NCBI GenBank assembly: GCA_028736075.1
Contig: CP117875.1
Coordinates: 2,790,001 to 2,854,000, forward strand
Direction: 5' to 3'
Origin: Chryseobacterium sp. KACC 21268
GTDB lineage: Bacteria > Bacteroidota > Bacteroidia > Flavobacteriales > Weeksellaceae
DNA: 64,000 bases
In this document: positions 34,191 through 42,658 of the stretch, one piece after another
Numbering within the stretch: the first letter of the stretch is position 1
Layout of the letters: each line of letters opens with the position of its first letter
Position numbers and translations under genes: made by a program
The notes under the pieces: generated by a model
What the model saw: the letters and a program-made list of their open reading frames with translations, nothing else
The model's database searches: none
Told to the model about the DNA's origin: nothing

Positions 34191-36542
34191 ATGAAATATT
34201 ACATCACAATTTTGCTGATATTCCCAATTTTGATTTGGAGTCAAAGCGTCAAAGGACATCTTGAAAATGAAAATCAGGAGCCTATTTCGGACGGCATTAT
34301 TCAAATTAATGAAAATAAAATTTACAATTCTGATGCGCAAGGGAATTTTGTGATTGATGGAATCTCGTCGTTTCCAGTTTCTTTAATCATCAAAAAATCG
34401 GGTTTTCGGGATTATGAATTGACGCTCGAGGAAAGTGATTTGGCATTGAATATTATCCTTAAAAAAGATACTTTGAACAACATCGAAGCGGTGACCATCA
34501 AAGCAAATAAACCTTTATTGAAAAGGAAAATCGACCGATTGGAATTCAATATCGATAATACACCACTTCAAAATCTGAACGCTTGGGATATTTTGAAAAG
34601 CACGCCGAACGTCTTGGTGAAAAATGAAGAATTGAGCGTTCGTGGGAATTCGCAAATCATCGTGACCATTAATGATAAAAAAACTTTGATGACGCAGGAA
34701 CAACTGAAACAACTTCTAGAGAACACCGATGGAAGCAACGTCTCGTCCGTGGAAGTCATCACCAATCCGCCTGCGAAGTATGAAGCTCAGGGAAGCGCCA
34801 TCATTAATATTAAAATGAAAAAAAATGTGCTTTCTGGTTACAAAGGACGGATTTCGACGCGTTATCATCAATCGATTTATGCGAAAGGAATGATTGGAAC
34901 GGCGCAATCTTACAATACGGGAAAATGGCAACTGAGCGGGAATTACAATTTTGTGACGGGCGATTACGTTCGGAAAAATTTCGATGTCGTGACTTTCAAC
35001 AATGACAAAACACGCTGGGAAAGCGATATGACGCGGAAAACGCACGCACACGAGCAACATATTTACAATTTCGCCGGACAATACAGTTTGGATAGTTTGT
35101 CAACCGTTCAGTTTGGTTTTGATGGCTACAATGCGCCGAATAATAACGGTCATTACAAGGTTCCGACGAATATTTATAGTACGGAAAATGGTCAATTGCA
35201 GTCCAACTATTTGACATCGAATCAGAAAAATCAGTTTAATAATAGTTTTAATTCTTATTTGGTTTTTGATAAGAAATTTGTTGACCAGAATTTGACCTGG
35301 ACCAATAATTTCAGTACTAAAAAATATAAGGAAAATCAGGACATTGAAACGCAACTGAATTTTGTGGACCAGCCGGAAGATTACAACCGATTTGGAAGTA
35401 AAAATATGCAGAATATTTCGCTTTACTCTTCGCAGTTGGATTATCGATTGACAAAGGAAAAATTCACGTTGGAAGGTGGAATTAAATATAGTTTTGTACA
35501 TAATGAAAACGACTTGGATTTTTTTGATGGAACTCGGGAATCCATCATCTACAATCCGTTGAAAAGCAATTTGTTTGATTATAAAGAGAATATTTTTGCT
35601 GTTTATGTTTCCTCAGAATATAAATTGAAAAAGTGGGAACTGAAAGCTGGATTAAGGTCGGAAACAACCGCTATCAAAACAAAATCTGACAATCCAACTG
35701 TTGAAAACAACAGAACGCGAACTGGACTTTTCCCCACTTTTTACGCGATGTACACTTTGAACGATGACCAGCAATTGGGATTTTCGTACGGCAAAAGAAT
35801 CGACCGACCGAATTACGATTTCCTGAATCCATCGAGGTCTTATTATAACTTGTATTATTATTTTCAAGGTGATGCGAATTTGAAATCGACGATTATTCAC
35901 AATCTGAGTTTGACCTACACCGTGAAAAATTGGAACTTCGAAACGTATTTCTCATACATCAAAGACCCGTCGATGGAAATTTCAATCCAAAATCCTGAGA
36001 CTTTTGAAACGGTTTACAATTTTACAAACATCGACCACGGGAAAAATATGGGCGCGAATGTTTCTAAAAGCTTCTCTATAAAGCCATATTGGAAGCTGAA
36101 CGTTTTTGCGATGGGAGAATATCAGGAAAATTATTTTATGGGCGTGGACCAAATCCTGTACAAAAATGATGTGTTCTTCTACAATACGAATCTATCAACG
36201 CAAATCACTTTGGACAAGGCGAAAACCTGGGATTTGAACGTGGGTTATGTTTACAATTCGAAGACGATTCAAGGTTCTTTTGACATCAGTTCTTCGCAGA
36301 ATACTTACGTTATCATCAATAAAAAAATGTTTGATAAGAAATTGGAAGCGGGATTGGTTTTCAATGATATTTTCAAAACGGACAAAAATACGATTTCTAC
36401 CAATTATGCGAATCAGAATCAATATTTCAAGGATTATCGGGACACGCGATATTTCATCATCAATCTGAAATATAATTTTGGAAATCAAAAAGTTAAAGAG
36501 GCGAAGGCTGGAAACAAGACGGAAGAGCAGAAGCGACTTTAG
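34191..36542 (+). CDS. Outer-membrane beta-barrel family protein with CarboxypepD_reg-like domain
   Basis: A 783-residue protein from the ATG at 34191 (MKYYITILLIFPILIWSQ), which gives a clean signal peptide; a TTG six codons earlier is open. Residues about 18-95 are a CarboxypepD_reg-like beta-sandwich (SVKGHLENENQEPISDGIIQ). A plug-like domain follows (about 96-205, VTIKANKPLLKRKIDRLEF, NILVKNEELSVRGNSQIIV), and then a long outer-membrane barrel of the OMP_b-brl_3 type, without a clear TonB box. It is a TonB-receptor relative; the ligand is unknown. It is divergent from the two-component pair across 184 bases. Confidence 0.85.
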   Translation: MKYYITILLIFPILIWSQSVKGHLENENQEPISDGIIQINENKIYNSDAQGNFVIDGISSFPVSLIIKKSGFRDYELTLEESDLALNIILKKDTLNNIEAVTIKANKPLLKRKIDRLEFNIDNTPLQNLNAWDILKSTPNVLVKNEELSVRGNSQIIVTINDKKTLMTQEQLKQLLENTDGSNVSSVEVITNPPAKYEAQGSAIINIKMKKNVLSGYKGRISTRYHQSIYAKGMIGTAQSYNTGKWQLSGNYNFVTGDYVRKNFDVVTFNNDKTRWESDMTRKTHAHEQHIYNFAGQYSLDSLSTVQFGFDGYNAPNNNGHYKVPTNIYSTENGQLQSNYLTSNQKNQFNNSFNSYLVFDKKFVDQNLTWTNNFSTKKYKENQDIETQLNFVDQPEDYNRFGSKNMQNISLYSSQLDYRLTKEKFTLEGGIKYSFVHNENDLDFFDGTRESIIYNPLKSNLFDYKENIFAVYVSSEYKLKKWELKAGLRSETTAIKTKSDNPTVENNRTRTGLFPTFYAMYTLNDDQQLGFSYGKRIDRPNYDFLNPSRSYYNLYYYFQGDANLKSTIIHNLSLTYTVKNWNFETYFSYIKDPSMEISIQNPETFETVYNFTNIDHGKNMGANVSKSFSIKPYWKLNVFAMGEYQENYFMGVDQILYKNDVFFYNTNLSTQITLDKAKTWDLNVGYVYNSKTIQGSFDISSSQNTYVIINKKMFDKKLEAGLVFNDIFKTDKNTISTNYANQNQYFKDYRDTRYFIINLKYNFGNQKVKEAKAGNKTEEQKRL

Positions 36543-36565
36543 AAATCGAAATCTTTATGAAAGCA

Positions 36566-36596
36566 AAAACACTATCAAAATCTGATAGTGTTTTTT
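36566..36596 (+). terminator. Rho-independent terminator of the barrel gene
   Basis: A perfect 12-base stem AAAACACTATCA/TGATAGTGTTTT with loop AAATC, followed by T. Being symmetric, it also serves the convergent 71-aa gene that ends at 36601. Confidence 0.9.
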
Positions 36597-36600
36597 ATAT

Positions 36601-36816
36601 TTAGTTAGCGTAGGCTGATTTGTTTTGGAAAACGTTCATCGACGCAATCCTGTTGTTTTTATTGTAAACAATCTCGACGGTGAAAGACGAAATCTCGTAC
36701 AGAACAAACTTGAGTTCATCTTTGATGGTTTCGTTCATCAGTTGACCTTGGTTCAAAACGATGTCACACTGAGATTCATTCGGCAAATTTTTGAAATCGT
36801 AGTAAGAAATATTCAT
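36601..36816 (-). CDS. Hypothetical 71-aa protein
   Basis: From the ATG at 36814-36816 (MNISYYDFKNLPNESQCDIV); the frame stays open 12 codons upstream, but that start has no better context. The product is small, soluble and mixed alpha/beta with one cysteine, and resembles short unknown proteins common in Chryseobacterium. It shares its 3' terminator with the convergent barrel gene. No function can be given. Confidence 0.6.
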   Translation of the reverse strand: MNISYYDFKNLPNESQCDIVLNQGQLMNETIKDELKFVLYEISSFTVEIVYNKNNRIASMNVFQNKSAYAN

Positions 36817-36949
36817 AGTGGTCAGTTTTAAATTGTTAGTTATTAAGTACATAATGGACTACACAATTTCTTTGCCAATTCTGTGGAAAACTACCCTACT
36901 TCAATATTATTTTTCAAAATATTAATAATATGATATCAAAAATATGAAA

Positions 36950-38092
36950 TTAAGACGAAAGATCTTGCTGATACTTCATCTTGTTGATCACTGGATTTGC
37001 GTACATCGCTAGAAAACTCTCTTTCAGGGCAGAATCAAAACTGTCAATTCGCATCTCCAGTCTTCTGATGAACAGTTGTTTTTCTTCTTCTGTGTAACGG
37101 TGAGCAAATTGATCGGTCTTGTGAAGCAGATCGTACGCAATATACTTGGTTGGCCAAAGTTTATAATTCTGGATAATCGAGTCATCGATGATCTGTGCGA
37201 TGGCCTGAAGTTGTTTGTTCTTGTTATCAAACTCGTTGGCGATGTTGTCCAGTTCTGTGTTCAACACTTTTCCGGCGTGGAGGTGGATCCGTTTTTTCTG
37301 TCCCAAAACGCCGCTGAGCATCGTTGTGAAATCTTCGTTATGATCTTTAACATATACTTCATTTCTAGATTTTGCCATCAGCTGCGGCATTTTCAAGGAA
37401 TCTGTAGGATCGTATTCGTAAGAGATGGATAATGGAACAATTTTCAATGTTTTGAAAAAGTCAGTCAGAGATTGATCTTCTGCAGACATTGCCAGCATTT
37501 TCAAGACGCCTTGCTGCGTAAAATCATTGCCATCTTTGGCTCTTCCCTCACGCTGTGCCATCCAGACGGAGCGGTTTTCATTGATTAGAAGATTATAAAT
37601 ATATTCTGACAATGTTTTGGAACTGCTAAGTTGTTCGCGAATTGAAATCCCTCTTTGGACCAAAAAATTACGGTTCAGTTTTGCAAGGACGTGGAGAAAA
37701 GGTTTTTTGACCAGATTATCACCAATGGCCGATGACGTCATTACAAAACCTCCATTCAACAATGCCAAATTCAATAGTGAAGTATCAAGCACAATGTCTC
37801 GGTGATTGGAAATGAAAAGATAGGACTGATTTTTATCCAGTTGATCGAATCCTGAAGTCGTTAAACCCTCCGAACTTCTTTCCAGAATCTGAAGTACGGT
37901 CTGAGAAATAAACTGACTTTGAAAATCATTAATAGAATGAACATTCTTGAATTCATCAATCCAAAAATCCTCATCCTTATTAGGAAATGTGAAACTCATC
38001 AAAGCCTTCATCATAGGATGCTTTGCTACACTCTGCAGCGCAACATTTACTTCATCATCATAAAATGGTCTTATCTCATCAAACTTCGACAT
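36950..38092 (-). CDS. PlsC-like glycerol-phosphate acyltransferase family protein
   Basis: A 380-residue protein from the ATG at 38090-38092 (MSKFDEIRPFYDDEVNVAL). An upstream ATG adds nine residues that look like leader. The acyltransferase block starts FISNHRDIVLD at residues 93-103, and a second family block is REGRAKDGNDFTQQG (near 170-185). In the first block the spacing from His97 to Asp103 is five residues, where PlsC enzymes usually have four (NHx4D). Enzymes of this type transfer fatty acyl chains to lysophosphatidate or similar acceptors. No membrane segment is obvious. It stands alone. Confidence 0.8.
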   Translation of the reverse strand: MSKFDEIRPFYDDEVNVALQSVAKHPMMKALMSFTFPNKDEDFWIDEFKNVHSINDFQSQFISQTVLQILERSSEGLTTSGFDQLDKNQSYLFISNHRDIVLDTSLLNLALLNGGFVMTSSAIGDNLVKKPFLHVLAKLNRNFLVQRGISIREQLSSSKTLSEYIYNLLINENRSVWMAQREGRAKDGNDFTQQGVLKMLAMSAEDQSLTDFFKTLKIVPLSISYEYDPTDSLKMPQLMAKSRNEVYVKDHNEDFTTMLSGVLGQKKRIHLHAGKVLNTELDNIANEFDNKNKQLQAIAQIIDDSIIQNYKLWPTKYIAYDLLHKTDQFAHRYTEEEKQLFIRRLEMRIDSFDSALKESFLAMYANPVINKMKYQQDLSS

Positions 38093-38238
38093 ATTTCTAT
38101 TTAAATTAACAATTTGCAAAACAACGAAAAATTATTGAACCTGCCTTAGGAATCATTGTGATTGAATTTTTTCGAATTGATTTCAAAACCCGAGCCAATT
38201 ATGAAAGCTTTTATCATCAGTCATTGGCAGATATTAAT

Positions 38239-38246
38239 TATATTTG
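38239..38246 (+). promoter_or_regulatory. -7 promoter box for the PAS histidine kinase gene
   Basis: TATATTTG exactly matches TAnnTTTG, 20 bases before the ATG. The -33 element is not clear. Confidence 0.55.
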
Positions 38247-38266
38247 TGTAACTTTTAAATTCTTTA

Positions 38267-40267
38267 ATGAACTCTCCCGACCTCATCCAGCCCGAGCAGT
38301 TACTTAGTATACTTTTCAAATCTCCGAATGCGACAGCAATTTACACTGGCGACGAGATTACGATAATAAGTGCCAATGAAGCCATGCTGAACTTTTGGGG
38401 AAAAGACAGAAAAGTCGTAGGGAAAAATTTCACAGATGCACTTCCGGAACTCTCCGGTCAGCCATTTTTCGATATTCTGCAGAATGTTTGGCGCTCTGGC
38501 GAGACCTATCTGGCAAAGGATTATCCTGCTGTACTTGATGTGGACGGCGAACTTCAATATTATTATTTCGATTTTGAGTATAAAGCCATTACTGATGAAA
38601 ATGGTAAAACGAAATATATTCTGCACACGGCCTTCGAAGTATCCGACAGGATGGCTGCCAGAAAACTGGTCATAGAAAAGGCAAAAGCCGAAGAAAAACT
38701 CACAAAAGATCTGGGGGAAATAAATGAAGAATATCAGATCACCAATGAGGAACTTTTAAACATCAATGCTAAGCTGGAAAATGTCAACAAAGAACTTATC
38801 CATTATAAAAATCAGCTTGAGGAGCTCAATCATAATTTAGTTGAAAGTGAAACCCGCTTCAAATCTTTGGTAAAACATTCTCCTGTGGCAATGGCATCTT
38901 TGAAAGGAAAAGATTTTGAAATCGATGTAGTCAATGATGCGATCTTGGAAATCTGGGGAAAGGACAGATCGGTGATTGGTTTGCCTCTCGCTACCGCATT
39001 ACCTGAAATAAAAGAGCAAAATTTCCTTAATATTCTCACAGACGTCTATAACAGTGGGAAATCTTTTTATGGTAAAGAACACAGAACTGTGCTTTCTATT
39101 AATGATCAGTCGGTTGAACGCTATCTCAACTTTGTTTACAAACCCATAAGCGATGCGACGGGAAAAAGTTATGCTATTCTCATCGTAGCTATCGATGTTA
39201 CAGATCAGGTCAACTCCAGAGAATCTGTGAATGAGATTAATACAAGATTGCAAATCGCAATGGATGCCAGCAGCCTGGGTTCTACCGAAGTGAATGTTGC
39301 AACTGGTATTATGCAGAGTACAGATCAGTTCAAGCGCAATTATGGTTTTTCTCCAGAAGAAGATTTTACCTATGCTGATCTTTTTGAAGCAATGCTTCCA
39401 GAACATCACGAGAGGGTTAAAGGATTGGTGCAAGAAGCTATGAGAACGAATGGTATTTATAAAACAGAATATCCCATCAAATGGCGAGACGGCTCTCTGC
39501 ACTGGATTGAAGCGCACGGCCGGCCAAGATACAATAAAGAAGGTGTGGCAGACCGAATGGTAGGAATGACTGCAGACATTACCGAAAAGAAAATGTTTGA
39601 ACAGCGCAAGGATGACTTCCTAAGCATCGCCAGTCACGAACTGAAAACACCTCTTACGATTTTAAAAGCATCAATCCAATTATTAGACAGGCTGAAGGAC
39701 AAACCATTTTCTGCGACACACAGCAAACTCATAGATCAATCTTCTAAAAGTGTGGAAACAATGGTTGTTTTAATTGATGAACTTCTTAATATGAGAAGAA
39801 TGAATGAAGATCAGCTTAAGCTTGAGAAAACAAAGTTTAATCTTTTCAATATGTTGTCCAACAGTTGCAATCACGTGAGAATGGAGGGCAAATATAATAT
39901 CACTGTCCAGGGCGACAAAAGTATTGAAGTGTATGCAGACGAAAACAGAATTGACCAGGTGGTGATCAATTTTGTGAACAATGCCGTAAAATACGCCGCT
40001 CATTCCAATCAAATCCAGATCATCATCGAATCTTTGAATGATGAAGTAAAAGTTTCTGTGAAGGATTTCGGAGATGGAATTGATGCTGAAATTTTGCCTC
40101 ATCTTTTCGACCGTTACTACAGGGCAGATCATTCGGGAAAAACATATTCCGGACTTGGATTAGGACTTTACATCTGTGCAGAAATTATCAAAAAACATGA
40201 TGGAAATATAGGCGCAAAAAGTACAATCGGTGAAGGAAGTACTTTTTGGTTTACATTGCCTGAATAA
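38267..40267 (+). CDS. Soluble PAS-domain sensor histidine kinase
   Basis: A 666-residue kinase without membrane segments. Three PAS-like modules are seen: residues about 14-130 (IISANEAMLNFWGKDRKVVG), a coiled-coil linker (about 135-195), 198-320 (VVNDAILEIWGKDRSVIGLP) and 325-445 (PAS_3-like, WRDGSLHWIEAHGRPRYN with the usual ADITE exit). The H-box DDFLSIASHELKTPL carries H457. The ATPase domain has NFVNNAVKYA, KDFGDGID and GLGLGLYICAEI. The two first PAS modules are clearly duplicates of each other. No response regulator is adjacent, so it is an orphan. The cytoplasmic signal is unknown. Confidence 0.92.
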   Translation: MNSPDLIQPEQLLSILFKSPNATAIYTGDEITIISANEAMLNFWGKDRKVVGKNFTDALPELSGQPFFDILQNVWRSGETYLAKDYPAVLDVDGELQYYYFDFEYKAITDENGKTKYILHTAFEVSDRMAARKLVIEKAKAEEKLTKDLGEINEEYQITNEELLNINAKLENVNKELIHYKNQLEELNHNLVESETRFKSLVKHSPVAMASLKGKDFEIDVVNDAILEIWGKDRSVIGLPLATALPEIKEQNFLNILTDVYNSGKSFYGKEHRTVLSINDQSVERYLNFVYKPISDATGKSYAILIVAIDVTDQVNSRESVNEINTRLQIAMDASSLGSTEVNVATGIMQSTDQFKRNYGFSPEEDFTYADLFEAMLPEHHERVKGLVQEAMRTNGIYKTEYPIKWRDGSLHWIEAHGRPRYNKEGVADRMVGMTADITEKKMFEQRKDDFLSIASHELKTPLTILKASIQLLDRLKDKPFSATHSKLIDQSSKSVETMVVLIDELLNMRRMNEDQLKLEKTKFNLFNMLSNSCNHVRMEGKYNITVQGDKSIEVYADENRIDQVVINFVNNAVKYAAHSNQIQIIIESLNDEVKVSVKDFGDGIDAEILPHLFDRYYRADHSGKTYSGLGLGLYICAEIIKKHDGNIGAKSTIGEGSTFWFTLPE

Positions 40268-40286
40268 TTTTTTTTTAATTCTAATA

Positions 40287-42656
40287 TTAAAAAGGATAGC
40301 CGATCGCAATATTCAATATCAAATTATCCTTTCTCCAAGCGCTATCTCCGAATTTCACTCTATCCAGCACCCAACGGTCACCTTTTTCGTAGTAAGGAAC
40401 CTTCAAAGGCATTGCAAGATCCAATCTCAAAACCAAGATCGAGAAATCCAATCGCAAACCGACTCCAGCGCCGACTGCTACTTCACTCAAGAAATCTTTG
40501 GAGAATTTTCCGCCAGGTCTGGTATTGACGCCTTGTTCATTGATATCATCATTCACCAACCAGATATTTCCTGCATCTACGAAGGCCGCTACATTTAGGA
40601 ATTTGTAGATATTGGCTCTGTATTCTGCATTCATTTCTAGTTTGATGTCACCTGACTGGTCAAAGTAGAAACTTGCATTCTGAACTCTCGGATCATAACT
40701 TCCCGGTCCTAACGTTCTGGCTCGGAAAGCTCGAATACTATTACTTCCGCCGACAAAGAACTGTCTGGAGTAAGGCACAAACTCTGAGTTTCCATATGGA
40801 TAGGCAATTCCGGCAATGATTCGGGAAGCAAAATTTGTCTTCTCATTGAACTTATGATAGAACCTGAAATCGTGTTCCATCTTCGCATATTGACTGAATG
40901 GAACGCCGAAAATATTTTTCTGATCACCTTTTTTCGCATTCGCTCCGGTTACAAGTCCAGTGATATTTCCTGCCAGATCCAACATTCCACGGTAATAGAT
41001 CGTGTTGGTCTTTGGCGAAGTTGTATTGGTATAAGTATAAGTGTAAGTTGGTCCAAAGATCAATTGTTTGTCCACTACCCTTTGTAAAGTTGGATTCGCA
41101 GGAATTCCATTTTCAGGGTCTCCGTTGATTTGTTGGCGGTATTTATCGGTTATCGTTTGAGGCGCGACCATCGTGATATCAATGACCTTCAGATCGTGTT
41201 CTTTTCTGACGTTCTCTTTCCAAACGTAACCAAATGACGCATTGAAGTTGTGAAGCGTGTACAATTCCGTACGGCTTTGATATTCATATCCAAGGTTGAT
41301 GTTGGTCCTAGGAACGAATGCACTGGAAGAATTAAATCTAAAAGGCGCCACAATTCTCGGAATGGAAAGTTGGGTGTTCGCCCCAACTCGGATGATGTTG
41401 TTCGCATCTTTTGGTCCACCCAACTGAACATCGAAAGCACCATATACAGCCGCTTTGAACTGCTCAGCGCCTCGGAAGAAGTTTCTGTGCGTCCAGTTCA
41501 GGTTCACCTCGCCTCCACCATAATTGGCCGAGTTGGTTCGTCCCAAAGTTTCCAAACGCAACGACTGGATCTGTCTTGGTGTCAATAAGTAATAGGCATC
41601 GAATTTATGATTCAAAGAATCTGAAACGACAAATTCATTTTTCACAAATTTGAAAACGCCTAAACTGATCAATCTGCTCAAAGTCAAGTTGTGGTCTTTA
41701 CGATTGTAGACATCGCCTTTTTTAAAGTACAAAGCGCGGTCAAAGATCCTTGGTTTGAATTTATGATCCGGGTCGATCACGTAGATATCTTCGTAAGCAT
41801 ATTTGGAAAGGGAATCTGCGTTCATCGGAACAGTGTATTTGCCGTCTTTCACATCACGAATGTTGTAATTGGGGAAAACCACCACTTTATCAATGGAAAA
41901 TTGCTGCGTTGCAAGGTCTGGCGTTTGTTCTTTCAGTTTGACATTCAGTTCCACCTTGTGATTTTTTGCCACGGTGCTGTCTGCCTGGACGATGATATTA
42001 TCTGGATGAAAATAGTAGAAACCTTTCTCCTTTAGTCCATTGTCGATCCTTTCCCGTTCGGCTTTGATGACGCCGAGATCAAATGGATTTCCGACTTTCA
42101 AAAGAGATTTGTCTTTCAAATTTTGAATTTCCTGATTGACCAAAGTCGAATCTTCCTGGAATTTGACCTGACTGATCAAATACTGATTTCCAGGTCTTAC
42201 CGTGTAAATGACCTGTGCTTTTTTATTCTTCGAAACCGTGTCGTACTTCGCTTGCGCATTGAAATAGCCTTTGTTCTCAGAATAATTGACCAAGATATCT
42301 TTGTTGAATTCCTTATCGACATCGCCCAACAAGACAGGTTTTTCACCAAATTTATACTTCAACCAATAGTTGAATCCTTTCTCCTTCTTAGGTTCTTTGG
42401 CAATATTGTACGCATATAATTTTGGTCTCAGACCAAGAAAACTTGAGTTGGGTTTTGGCGTCAGATTTTCTTCGAGTTCAGCCTTTAAAGCTTTCCTTTG
42501 CTTCTTCGGAATGCTGTCGTTTTCGATCTTAACTTCGGCGCCTGTGTAAAGCATTTGTCCATCTTTCAGAAATTTGGTATTGCTGCAAGATGAGATGATC
42601 GCGATGGACGACAAGGCAATGACTGGCTTAAAATGGATTGGAAATCGGCTCTTCAT
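40287..42656 (-). CDS. tamL: TamL, BamA/TamA-family outer-membrane lipoprotein
   Basis: A 789-residue protein. A lipoprotein signal (lipobox IISSC, lipidated C24) is followed by POTRA-like domains (about 30-330, with DVDKEFNKDILVNYSENKGY and GLKEKGFYYFHPDNI), and a C-terminal Omp85 barrel with the conserved FFVGGSNSIRAFRARTLGPG loop. In Bacteroidota the TamA partner of TamB is this lipidated Omp85, named TamL. It starts 2 bases after the tamB stop, so the two genes form an operon and very likely one envelope-assembly complex. The barrel lies in the outer membrane. Confidence 0.9.
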   Translation of the reverse strand: MKSRFPIHFKPVIALSSIAIISSCSNTKFLKDGQMLYTGAEVKIENDSIPKKQRKALKAELEENLTPKPNSSFLGLRPKLYAYNIAKEPKKEKGFNYWLKYKFGEKPVLLGDVDKEFNKDILVNYSENKGYFNAQAKYDTVSKNKKAQVIYTVRPGNQYLISQVKFQEDSTLVNQEIQNLKDKSLLKVGNPFDLGVIKAERERIDNGLKEKGFYYFHPDNIIVQADSTVAKNHKVELNVKLKEQTPDLATQQFSIDKVVVFPNYNIRDVKDGKYTVPMNADSLSKYAYEDIYVIDPDHKFKPRIFDRALYFKKGDVYNRKDHNLTLSRLISLGVFKFVKNEFVVSDSLNHKFDAYYLLTPRQIQSLRLETLGRTNSANYGGGEVNLNWTHRNFFRGAEQFKAAVYGAFDVQLGGPKDANNIIRVGANTQLSIPRIVAPFRFNSSSAFVPRTNINLGYEYQSRTELYTLHNFNASFGYVWKENVRKEHDLKVIDITMVAPQTITDKYRQQINGDPENGIPANPTLQRVVDKQLIFGPTYTYTYTNTTSPKTNTIYYRGMLDLAGNITGLVTGANAKKGDQKNIFGVPFSQYAKMEHDFRFYHKFNEKTNFASRIIAGIAYPYGNSEFVPYSRQFFVGGSNSIRAFRARTLGPGSYDPRVQNASFYFDQSGDIKLEMNAEYRANIYKFLNVAAFVDAGNIWLVNDDINEQGVNTRPGGKFSKDFLSEVAVGAGVGLRLDFSILVLRLDLAMPLKVPYYEKGDRWVLDRVKFGDSAWRKDNLILNIAIGYPF

Positions 42657-42658
42657 TA

